Shown here: positions 1-5,603 of the stretch, one piece after another
Layout of the letters: every line of letters begins with the position of its first letter
How positions within the stretch are numbered: position 1 is the stretch's first letter
Notes under the pieces: generated by a model
Database searches by the model: none
Told to the model about the DNA's origin: nothing
Seen by the model: the letters and a program-made list of their open reading frames with translations, nothing else
Source: Nitrospirota bacterium
Lineage (GTDB): Bacteria > Nitrospirota > Thermodesulfovibrionia > Thermodesulfovibrionales > Dissulfurispiraceae
Assembly (NCBI GenBank): GCA_016212685.1
Contig: JACREW010000172.1
Coordinates: 1 to 5,603 of the forward strand
Reading direction: 5' to 3'
Length of the DNA: 5,603 nt
Translations under genes and position numbers: made by a program

Positions 1-1
1 C

Positions 2-958
2 TATGCCTCGTATTCCAAAGACAAGGAGGCGTTCCAAAATGTCAGCAAGCTTATTTTTACTTCCGGATCACGGGTGAAATTCAGTATCTCCAAGGTTTCG
101 AACCTGAGCTATGAGCCTCTAATCGCAACTCTGCCGGAAAAGCCCGTGCCTGTTACGGATGCCGTCTGCATTGCAGACGGCGACTTGGCAATTAAAGTGT
201 CCGATCTGAAGCTGTATAGGGAATATCTCTTCTCGCAATCAAAAAAATCAACACCGGATAGCGCAACTAAGATCACGGCCGTCAAGGAAAGCGCCAAAAT
301 GAGCGTCAGGGATGTTCTATCGGATCCGGGCAATGCTCAGAACATTAACAATGTGGTAAGTTCGGCTAATCAGATAATAAGCATACTGAAACGGAAAGAC
401 ACCGCGCTCAGCACAATGCTCACCAAAAACGCCCGTGACCTGTATATTTATAACCATTCCCTAAATGTATCAGTGCTGTCGGCGGCGATGGCGCTTGCGA
501 TGGGCATGGACCAGAGTCAGATAGAGAAGCTGGCCCTTGGAGCCATAATGCATGATATCGGCAAGAGAAATATACCGACATCGATACTGTATAAAAGAGA
601 GCGTTTGACAGACGAGGAGTTTGCCGTATGGAAGAAGCATGTCGCTGATAGCGTCGATATCCTGAGTCAGTCGGGACTGCCGAGCGAATCCCTCGTTGCC
701 GTGAAACAACATCACGAGAGACTATCCGGTACCGGCTACCCATATAGTCTAAAAGGAACCTTTATCAGGCCGTTTGGCAAGATCATATCAATCGTCGATT
801 GTTATGATTCCTTGACCACGCCGCGTCCGTTCAGAACTACCTATACTCCTTTCAACGCCCTGGACAAGATCATGAAAGAGGCCGCTGAAAAAGGTGATTT
901 CGATTTAGAGCTTGTAAAACTTTTTATAAAGATACTGAAAGGGCAGGGACGGCTATAA
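2..958 (+). CDS. HD-GYP domain cyclic-di-GMP phosphodiesterase, 5'-partial
   Basis: Probable cytoplasmic metal-dependent phosphodiesterase that hydrolyses the second messenger c-di-GMP. Numbering from the GTG at 74, the HD-GYP domain spans about residues 110-290: H128 in an NHS motif, HDIGK at 160-164, H189, HHE at 213-215, GYP at 221-223 and D242 in VDCYD, followed by the usual RPF segment. All expected metal ligands of a binuclear site are present. The residue four before H128 is Tyr, not the Glu of trinuclear-site members, and the usual Asp/Asn after HHExx is Ser218. The ~110 N-terminal residues may be a DUF3391-like input domain, which I cannot assign firmly. The frame is open to base 2 with no ATG, GTG or TTG before 74, and GTG74 has no Shine-Dalgarno, so the true start probably lies before the window. 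The C-terminus looks complete. The next gene begins 4 nt later. Family call is strong; activity and start are inferred. Confidence 0.93.
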   Translation, partial: YASYSKDKEAFQNVSKLIFTSGSRVKFSISKVSNLSYEPLIATLPEKPVPVTDAVCIADGDLAIKVSDLKLYREYLFSQSKKSTPDSATKITAVKESAKMSVRDVLSDPGNAQNINNVVSSANQIISILKRKDTALSTMLTKNARDLYIYNHSLNVSVLSAAMALAMGMDQSQIEKLALGAIMHDIGKRNIPTSILYKRERLTDEEFAVWKKHVADSVDILSQSGLPSESLVAVKQHHERLSGTGYPYSLKGTFIRPFGKIISIVDCYDSLTTPRPFRTTYTPFNALDKIMKEAAEKGDFDLELVKLFIKILKGQGRL

Positions 959-962
959 ATAA

Positions 963-1805
963 ATGCTCAAAATAATCTGGCATAGGTTCAAAAAAAATCC
1001 GCTGTCGGTTACAGGGCTGGCAATTATTCTGTCGCTTGCAGCCGTCGCACTGTTTGCGCCCGTGCTTTCTCCTCATGAGCCGACAAAAATAGATGTTTAC
1101 AATGTCCTCTCCCCCCCAAGCTCAAACCATCCATTCGGAACGGACGAGCTTGGAAGGGACCTGCTTTCGAGGATGATATGGGGAAGCAGGGCGTCTCTCA
1201 AGGTCGGATTTATAGCGGTAGGCATCGCGATAAGCATAGGAACTATATTGGGCGCTATTGCCGGATATTATGGAGGCAAGATAGACGCCCTGCTGATGAG
1301 GTTCGTTGACATAATGCTGGCATTTCCGACCTTCTTTCTGATACTCGCGGTTATAGCGATAGTAGAGCCGAGCATATCGACCATTATGATCATCATCGGA
1401 CTTACCGGCTGGATGGATGTTTCAAGACTTATAAGGGCCGAATTTCTGACCTTAAAGGAGCGGGATTTCATAGCGGCGGCGCAGGCGCTCGGCGCGAGCG
1501 ACCCGCGCTTGATATTCAGGCATATAATTCCGAATGCCTTGTCTCCCGTATTTGTCGCGGCGACATTCGGCATTGCAGGCGCTATTCTCACCGAATCCGG
1601 GCTGTCGTTTCTCGGCCTCGGAGTTCAGCCGCCCGAGCCGAGCTGGGGCAATATCCTCACTTCCGGCAAGGATAACATAACCGTGGCATGGTGGCTTTCT
1701 TTATTTCCGGGAATCGCTATTTTAATAACCGTCCTGAGCTATAATCTTGTCGGAGAGGGATTGAGGGACGCCCTTGATCCGAGGCTATGGACGAGCGAGA
1801 AATAG
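963..1805 (+). CDS. dppC: ABC transporter permease, DppC/OppC family (peptide/nickel type)
   Basis: One of the two inner-membrane permease subunits of a peptide/nickel-type (DppBCDF/OppBCDF) importer. The 280 aa length is typical. An OppC_N-like first membrane segment lies at about 14-34, followed by the family signature HPFGTDELGRDLLSRM (56-71). Further hydrophobic segments lie near 81-103, 115-134, 138-152, 197-217 and 242-265. The cytoplasmic EAA loop that contacts the ATPase is at about 160-193, with AAQALG at 172-177 and HIIPNA at 187-192. SFLGLG (215-220), PSWG (226-229) and the terminal LRDALDPR (267-274) are also characteristic. The ATG lies 4 nt after the HD-GYP stop with only a weak purine stretch upstream. 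The 3' end overlaps glnE by 19 nt. The DppB-type partner, ATPases and binding protein are not in view, so the substrate is unknown and the symbol marks the family only. A C7 run at 1111-1117 encodes Ser-Pro-Pro without breaking the frame. Confidence 0.93.
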   Translation: MLKIIWHRFKKNPLSVTGLAIILSLAAVALFAPVLSPHEPTKIDVYNVLSPPSSNHPFGTDELGRDLLSRMIWGSRASLKVGFIAVGIAISIGTILGAIAGYYGGKIDALLMRFVDIMLAFPTFFLILAVIAIVEPSISTIMIIIGLTGWMDVSRLIRAEFLTLKERDFIAAAQALGASDPRLIFRHIIPNALSPVFVAATFGIAGAILTESGLSFLGLGVQPPEPSWGNILTSGKDNITVAWWLSLFPGIAILITVLSYNLVGEGLRDALDPRLWTSEK

Positions 1806-4633
1806 CTCTTTTCCACCTGCCCGACCCCGAAAGGGCCGTAAAAAATATCGATTCGTTCCTCTCGGAAAATCCCAATTATGCCGAAAGATTGAACGGCTGT
1901 ATAACAGAAGCCTCTGCTCTCTTTTCATACAGCCAGTTCCTCACTAATTACTGCGTAAAAAATCCCGATGCGCTGTTCGATGCGATAAACAATCTGCATA
2001 TTTCCTTCGACTCTGAGGAACTCGGATATGAACTGCGGGCGCTGCTTTCGGCGTGCAGTTCGATGGATGAAGGAATGAAGGCGGTCCGCATTCTCAGAAA
2101 GAACAAGCTGCTCATAATCACGCTTAAAGACATTCTCAAGCAGGCCGAACTTCAGGAGATAATGCTCGACATGAGCATGCTCGCGGACGCTGTGCTGCGG
2201 GAATCTCTCGACTTTGTGGAGTCTTTCGTCAGTCAGCGTTATGGAAGCCCGGAAAATAATTCCATTGCAATAATAGCCCTCGGAAAGCTCGGCGCTCAGG
2301 AGCTTAATTACAGCTCGGATGTCGATGTAATCTTTGTTTACCGGGAAGAAGGGGAAACCACAGGCGTATCCGCGATTCAGGGCGCTGTCATGAACAGGGT
2401 ATCGGCATTCGAATATTACACAAAGCTGGTTGAGGAATCCGCAAGATTCCTTTCCGCGAATACAGAGGACGGCTTCGCCTATAGGGTCGATTTAAGATTG
2501 CGGCCTCAGGGACAGCGCGGCAATCTCGCCTTATCCCTTAGAAGTTATGAGGAGTATTACGAATCATGGGGACAGTTATGGGAAAGGGCCGCACTCTTGA
2601 GGGCAAGGCCTGTGGCCGGAGATATGCGATTGGGAGAAGAATTTTTAACTTTGATAAAACCGTTTGTCTACAGAAAATATCTCGATTTCGAGGCCATCAA
2701 CGAGATAGGGCGGATGAAATCACAGGTGGAACAGATAAAGGCAGGCACGTTGAGCAGGGATATAAAACGCGGCTACGGAGGCATACGCGAGATAGAATTT
2801 TTCATCCAGATATTTCAACTGATATACGGAGGCAAGGAACCCCTCTTAAGGGAGAGAAGCACGTTTAAGGCTCTGCACAGGCTCCTCCAGAAGGGACTCA
2901 TAGGTTATGAGGATTTGGGTCAACTCTCCGATAATTACGTGTTTCTGCGGACACTTGAACACAGGCTTCAGCAGTTAAACGATATACAAACGCATACGCT
3001 TCCGTCAGGGGATGTCGAACTGGAGATTCTCGGCAAAAAAATGGGCTTTCATGCGGGGCAGGTTTTTTTATCGGAGCTTGGAGGAAGAAGACGCAAGGTA
3101 AGAGAAATATACGACTCGCTCATGGAATCAGGAAAGCCGTCTTCGCAGGGCCAAACATACGGTTTGTTGAGCGGTGTTTTTTGGGATATGGAGACGCCGA
3201 TTGAACATCTCATTTCAAAGGAGCTTGAATCTAAGAAGGTCAAGGATGCAAGCAAGGCAATACACTGCCTTACGAAGATACGAAATAACATTTACTCTTT
3301 CCAGACAATCAAGGGAAGACGGCTCCTCGAAGATATAATCCCGAAATTTGCAGATGAGGCGCTGAAAGGAACAAACCCCGACCTTGCCCTTCTGCACCTT
3401 GTCGATTTTTCAGCCATTCTGGCGGCAAAGGAATCATATCTCGAAGTCATATCGCAACGGCCTGAGATAATATCAGTCCTTAACTTCATCTTCTCGCAGA
3501 GCGAATATCTGTCAAAGATACTCATGGGCAATCCGGAATACATCGAATCCCTCGCAGAAGGCGAAACAGCGAAAAAACCCTTAATGTCATTCATGAATGA
3601 ATTGCAATTGCTCGCCGAAAGGCGAGGAATATCGACAGCAGTCAGATTGTTCAGGAGGCTTGAAGAGATCAGGCTCGGAATAATGTTCTTGAACATGGGA
3701 ATAAACGTAACGGAACTCATGAAGGCCTTGAGTAAGACAGCAGAAGCTGTTTTATCAACGCTTTTGCAAAGGCCGGAAGCAACCCTCTCCTATAACCTAT
3801 CGCCTATCGCCTATCGCCCTTCTTTAATTATTATCGGTTTCGGTAAACTGGGAGGCAGGGAGATTATTTTCAATTCGGACCTCGATATAATCTTTGCGAC
3901 ATTCAACGAGCCGACAGAAAACGACATAAAGGCGGCAGAAGGGTTGCTGAGAGGCTGCATGTCTTATACAAAGGACGGCATAGCCTACAAAGTCGATACG
4001 CGCCTCAGGCCTGAAGGCAGCAAAGGGCCGCTCGTAAGTTCCATCGAGACTTTGAGGAATTATTACTCAAGGCATGCTCAGACGTGGGAGTTGCAGGCGC
4101 TTTTAAAGGCAAGGCCGATTTGTGATTTCAAATTTCAAATTTCAAATTTCAAATTCATGGAAATGAGAAAAGAGATATTAATAAAAAGGGGAACGGAAAT
4201 TACTCTCGATGACATAAAAAAGATGCGGGGGAGGATTCAAAAAGAACTCTCAAAGGAGATATCAGGCTCTTACGACATAAAGCTCGGAAGCGGCGGGCTT
4301 GAGGAACTGGAGTTTATCGTGCAATATCTCCAGCTAAAAAATTGCAAAGACAATCCTCAACTGCTTGTGCAGGGGACTATGGATGCGATCAGGCGTCTTG
4401 GCAGAAGCGGCATATTGAAAAATGATGATGCCGCTGTTATAAAAGAGACTTATCTGTTTTATCGGAATATAGAGACGATTATGAGATTAAGAAACGAATC
4501 CTTGCTGAAAGAGGGCAGCGATACCATGCGAAGCGCCGCCGGCTTTATGGATATGAACGAAGACGAATTTTTAAACACACTGAATCGAAAAAAAGCATGG
4601 GTCAATAACCTTTTAAAAAATTTACATATGTAG
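1787..4633 (+). CDS. glnE: Bifunctional glutamine synthetase adenylyltransferase/adenylyl-removase
   Basis: Adenylylates glutamine synthetase (less active) and removes the AMP, normally under PII/glutamine control. The 948 aa length matches the E. coli enzyme. It has two paralogous nucleotidyltransferase halves. The N-terminal deadenylylating half has GKLG at 166-169, SSDVD at 176-180 (D178, D180), VDLRLRP at 234-240 and a helical GYGGIREIEF motif at 329-338. The C-terminal adenylylating half has GFGKLGG at 684-690, NSDLD at 696-700 (D698, D700), VDTRLRPEG at 736-744 and GSGGLEELEF at 834-843. All catalytic acidic residues are present. ATG1787 lies inside the permease gene with only GAGG two bases upstream, suggesting translational coupling; no better start follows. 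Oddities are two in-frame heptanucleotide repeats, encoding residues 670-677 and 780-790, and a C-terminal half about 18 residues shorter than the N-terminal half between the catalytic SDxD and VDxRLRP motifs. The TAG stop lies 10 nt from the convergent HPP gene. Confidence 0.97.
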   Translation: MDEREIALFHLPDPERAVKNIDSFLSENPNYAERLNGCITEASALFSYSQFLTNYCVKNPDALFDAINNLHISFDSEELGYELRALLSACSSMDEGMKAVRILRKNKLLIITLKDILKQAELQEIMLDMSMLADAVLRESLDFVESFVSQRYGSPENNSIAIIALGKLGAQELNYSSDVDVIFVYREEGETTGVSAIQGAVMNRVSAFEYYTKLVEESARFLSANTEDGFAYRVDLRLRPQGQRGNLALSLRSYEEYYESWGQLWERAALLRARPVAGDMRLGEEFLTLIKPFVYRKYLDFEAINEIGRMKSQVEQIKAGTLSRDIKRGYGGIREIEFFIQIFQLIYGGKEPLLRERSTFKALHRLLQKGLIGYEDLGQLSDNYVFLRTLEHRLQQLNDIQTHTLPSGDVELEILGKKMGFHAGQVFLSELGGRRRKVREIYDSLMESGKPSSQGQTYGLLSGVFWDMETPIEHLISKELESKKVKDASKAIHCLTKIRNNIYSFQTIKGRRLLEDIIPKFADEALKGTNPDLALLHLVDFSAILAAKESYLEVISQRPEIISVLNFIFSQSEYLSKILMGNPEYIESLAEGETAKKPLMSFMNELQLLAERRGISTAVRLFRRLEEIRLGIMFLNMGINVTELMKALSKTAEAVLSTLLQRPEATLSYNLSPIAYRPSLIIIGFGKLGGREIIFNSDLDIIFATFNEPTENDIKAAEGLLRGCMSYTKDGIAYKVDTRLRPEGSKGPLVSSIETLRNYYSRHAQTWELQALLKARPICDFKFQISNFKFMEMRKEILIKRGTEITLDDIKKMRGRIQKELSKEISGSYDIKLGSGGLEELEFIVQYLQLKNCKDNPQLLVQGTMDAIRRLGRSGILKNDDAAVIKETYLFYRNIETIMRLRNESLLKEGSDTMRSAAGFMDMNEDEFLNTLNRKKAWVNNLLKNLHM
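3796..3816 (+). repeat. Three tandem copies of heptamer CCTATCG inside glnE
   Basis: Three exact head-to-tail copies of CCTATCG (3796-3802, 3803-3809, 3810-3816), followed by CC. Three units make 21 nt, so the array is read through in frame and supplies glnE residues about 670-677 (Asn-Leu-Ser-Pro-Ile-Ala-Tyr-Arg). It sits in the linker just before the GFGKLGG motif of the adenylyltransferase domain, where extra residues should be tolerated. Gain or loss of a single unit would shift the frame. Confidence 0.9.
4124..4157 (+). repeat. Heptanucleotide tandem repeat (AATTTCA)n inside glnE
   Basis: Units are GATTTCA (4124-4130), AATTTCA (4131-4137, 4138-4144, 4145-4151) and a 6-nt remnant AATTCA (4152-4157). 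The array is much more AT-rich than its surroundings. In the glnE frame it encodes residues 780-790, Asp-Phe-Lys-Phe-Gln-Ile-Ser-Asn-Phe-Lys-Phe, with the 7-residue periodicity expected of a 21-nt reading cycle. In the paralogous N-terminal half the corresponding stretch after ARPVAGD is MRLGEEF, so the array appears to have replaced or expanded a surface segment of the C-terminal half. Confidence 0.92.
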
Positions 4634-4643
4634 GACAATATTT

Positions 4644-5189
4644 TTAAATCCAATATTCCGGATATTTTCTGTTCCTTGAAAGATTGTTTACCAGAAGCGC
4701 CACAAGCAAAAGTATCAACGCCCCTGCCCCGGCAGGTATAAAGGCATATAAAAATCCGAGGTCATGTATCTTCTGGCCTCCTATGATTGCAATCAATGCA
4801 GTTGCGCCGCCCGGCGGATGCAGCGTCTTGGTGGCGAGCATAGCCGCAATGGCAAAAGATACGCCGAGGGCGGCTGCCATCCAGATAGTCTGTCCGAATA
4901 TCTGATAACACGCGACACCTACAAGTCCGGATATTATATGTCCTCCAATCAAATTTCTCGGCTGGGCGAGCGGACTTTTGATCGCGCCGTAAACAAGCAC
5001 TGCCGAGGCGCCGAAAGAGCCTATCATAAGCGTCAAATCCTGCGGCTCAAAATACTTTGACGAGATATAGCCGCATATGCCGATGCCGATTGCGCCGCCG
5101 AGCCATGACCAGACAATCTCCGGCAGTCCGATGCCGGGAGGGCTCTTTGCGCCGCCCTTCATTTTTGAAATGTATTCCTCCATCCTCAT
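4644..5189 (-). CDS. HPP family integral membrane protein
   Basis: A 181 aa inner-membrane protein of the HPP family. Cyanobacterial and plant chloroplast members have been linked to nitrite transport; many bacterial members are uncharacterised. Diagnostic stretches are IGSFGASAVLVYGA (56-69), SPLAQPRNLIGGH (72-84) and the name-giving HPPGGATAL (124-132). Hydrophobic segments lie near 27-44, 52-69, 80-97, 102-119, 126-138 and 147-168, consistent with a four- to six-pass bundle after a short charged N-terminus. No CBS domains follow, unlike the longer HPP-CBS fusions. The ATG at 5189 is preferred over Met3 because AGGAT sits 5 nt upstream of it and GAGGAGA lies just beyond. The gene is convergent with glnE, and I see no strong terminator between them. 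Two Fnr-like palindromes lie upstream. Family assignment is firm; a nitrite role here is inference. Confidence 0.92.
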   Translation of the reverse strand: MRMEEYISKMKGGAKSPPGIGLPEIVWSWLGGAIGIGICGYISSKYFEPQDLTLMIGSFGASAVLVYGAIKSPLAQPRNLIGGHIISGLVGVACYQIFGQTIWMAAALGVSFAIAAMLATKTLHPPGGATALIAIIGGQKIHDLGFLYAFIPAGAGALILLLVALLVNNLSRNRKYPEYWI

Positions 5190-5194
5190 AATTT

Positions 5195-5207
5195 ATCCTA
5201 TCTCCTC
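5195..5207 (-). promoter_or_regulatory. Ribosome binding site of the HPP gene
   Basis: On the minus strand the leader reads GAGGAGATAGGAT, then 5 nt, then ATG. AGGAT is 5 nt and GAGGAGA 11 nt from the start at 5189. This purine-rich stretch supports the first Met over Met3, for which the only nearby purine stretch is too close. Confidence 0.65.
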
Positions 5208-5222
5208 GCAATATTCTTAACT

Positions 5223-5236
5223 ATGATTTAAATCAT
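5223..5236 (-). promoter_or_regulatory. Crp/Fnr-like palindromic operator, gene-proximal
   Basis: ATGATTTAAATCAT is a perfect 14-bp palindrome containing TGAT-N4-ATCA, the core of the Fnr consensus TTGAT-N4-ATCAA; the outer T/A pair is inverted. Its centre is about 40 bp upstream of the HPP start codon. A near copy lies 26 bp further upstream, which argues for a real binding site rather than a chance palindrome. The regulator could be any Crp/Fnr-superfamily protein (Fnr, Dnr/NnrR or HcpR type). Confidence 0.6.
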
Positions 5237-5248
5237 ATTCAGCTTTTT

Positions 5249-5262
5249 ATGACATAAATCAT
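5249..5262 (-). promoter_or_regulatory. Crp/Fnr-like operator, gene-distal copy
   Basis: On the minus strand this reads ATGATTTATGTCAT, identical to the proximal box at 12 of 14 positions, with half-sites TGAT and GTCA. Its centre is about 66 bp from the HPP start and 26 bp (about 2.5 helical turns) from the proximal box. If this box acted as an activator site near -41.5, the -10 region would fall across or just after the proximal box, so the proximal box might repress. That arrangement is speculative. The box ends one base before the 5264-5430 inverted-repeat unit. Confidence 0.52.
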
Positions 5263-5263
5263 C

Positions 5264-5430
5264 GGGATGTGAGGCATACTTCAAAAGCCTTTACTAAGTG
5301 TAGTTGCAAGTGCAATCCGAAGATTATCTTTGTCTCATTCAATAAGAAAGCAATGTTGTAGCTGACGGGAGAGAAAATGTTGTTATGACATTCTATGGAG
5401 TAAAGGCTTTTTCAGCACGCCTCACATCCC
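5264..5430. repeat. 167-bp inverted-repeat unit, candidate MITE or long-hairpin element
   Basis: The left arm (5264-5296) and the reverse complement of the right arm (5398-5430) agree at 28 of 33 positions. The outer 12 bases are perfect (GGGATGTGAGGC against GCCTCACATCCC) and an inner block AAAAGCCTTTACT is also perfect. About 101 nt of non-repeated sequence lies between the arms. This is the architecture of a miniature inverted-repeat transposable element, or of a transcript folding into one long hairpin. I see no clear target-site duplication: the left flank ends AAATCATC and the right flank begins ATAACTTT. No transposase is present inside. The terminal sequence does not let me name an IS family. 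Confidence 0.6.
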
Positions 5431-5603
5431 ATAACTTTCAATCAAGCATTTGAAAGATTTCAGCACAAAGCGCTGGTCCGCTTCAATGACTTTATCGACG
5501 AAACTTTTTAGGCTCATCGTGTAAGAGAGTGGGTAAAGCAAGCGGCTTTTATGGCAGGGAAGGCATAACTGACAAAGATTTGAGGGTTTTAAAAGAGGCT
5601 AAA
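5431..5603. other. Gene-poor tail with short broken reading frames
   Basis: No intact gene is convincing here. On the plus strand one frame from 5431 reads 26 codons to a TAG at 5509, then a protein-like stretch (Ala-His-Arg-Val-Arg-Glu-Trp-Val-Lys, then Gln-Ala-Ala-Phe-Met-Ala-Gly-Lys) to a TAA. Another frame is open from 5490 to the window end and finishes GITDKDLRVLKEAK. A single-base shift near 5557-5560 would join them, as in a decayed gene. On the minus strand a 31-codon ATG frame (5517 to 5422) ends in the right arm of the inverted repeat but has no ribosome binding site. A 7-bp hairpin (CTTTCAA 5435-5441, TTGAAAG 5450-5456) lacks a T run. I do not recognise the origin of this stretch. 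Confidence 0.3.

Noticed and set aside
23..77. AAGGAGG followed 9 nt later by ATG at 39, a 12-codon frame whose TGA overlaps GTG74 in a GTGA stop-start
   Set aside because: It looks like a leader peptide coupled to the HD-GYP start, but the HD-GYP frame itself is open and protein-like all the way to the window edge, so the Shine-Dalgarno match is probably chance inside a longer gene.
1111..1117. C7 homopolymer in the permease gene as a phase-variation tract
   Set aside because: Seven bases is short for slippage switching, and it encodes an ordinary Ser-Pro-Pro loop after the first membrane segment.
2566..2868. 100-codon plus-strand open frame inside glnE
   Set aside because: Lies wholly within the conserved GlnE N-terminal domain in another frame; its composition looks like a shadow frame.
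4623..4667. Small palindromes between the convergent genes (TACATATGTA at 4623-4632; AATAT-TCCGG-ATATT at 4653-4667) as a bidirectional terminator
   Set aside because: Stems are only about 5 bp of AT pairs, without a GC-rich stem next to a T run; too weak to call.
5259..5411. Minus-strand open frame of about 50 codons spanning almost the whole inverted-repeat unit
   Set aside because: No ATG and no ribosome binding site, and it runs through both arms; best explained as chance openness within the repeat.
5422..5517. Minus-strand 31-codon frame with ATG at 5517
   Set aside because: Protein-like composition but no Shine-Dalgarno, very short, and its stop lies inside the right arm of the inverted repeat; not enough to call a gene.

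Overview
The window carries the end of a tightly packed plus-strand gene cluster: an HD-GYP cyclic-di-GMP phosphodiesterase (5' end outside the window), a DppC/OppC-type ABC permease, and a full-length glnE encoding the two-domain glutamine synthetase adenylyltransferase/adenylyl-removase. A convergent minus-strand gene for an HPP-family membrane protein follows. The last ~410 bases hold no convincing intact gene. GlnE, HD-GYP signalling and frequent ATA, AGG and AGA codons at mid GC suggest a Gram-negative bacterium, perhaps Nitrospirota or a deltaproteobacterial relative. The taxon is an inference; no rRNA or other marker gene is present.

Layout. Bases 2-958: HD-GYP protein, frame open to the window edge. 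963-1805: permease, 4 nt downstream. 1787-4633: glnE, overlapping the permease by 19 nt, so the three plus-strand genes are probably co-transcribed and the last two translationally coupled. 4644-5189 (minus): HPP protein, whose stop lies only 10 nt from the glnE stop. Upstream of the HPP gene are two 14-bp palindromes resembling Crp/Fnr-family operators (5223-5236, 5249-5262). Next to these is a 167-bp inverted-repeat unit (5264-5430) whose ~33-nt arms match at 28 of 33 positions, a candidate MITE or long-hairpin element. Bases 5431-5603 hold only short, broken reading frames.

How the genes may work together. GlnE sets glutamine synthetase activity according to nitrogen status. HPP proteins of cyanobacteria and plant chloroplasts have been linked to nitrite transport. 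Fnr-like sites in front of the HPP gene would fit control by oxygen or nitrogen oxides, but the nitrogen theme across the convergent genes is an inference. The HD-GYP/permease pairing has no obvious metabolic reason; the permease partner (DppB type), ATPases and binding protein are not in the window.

The most unusual signals are two different heptanucleotide tandem repeats inside glnE, both read through in frame (CCTATCG x3 at 3796-3816; AATTTCA-type x~5 at 4124-4157), and the inverted-repeat unit beside the Fnr-like boxes. I see no CRISPR array, defence island, tRNA or rRNA, and no clear new multi-gene system.
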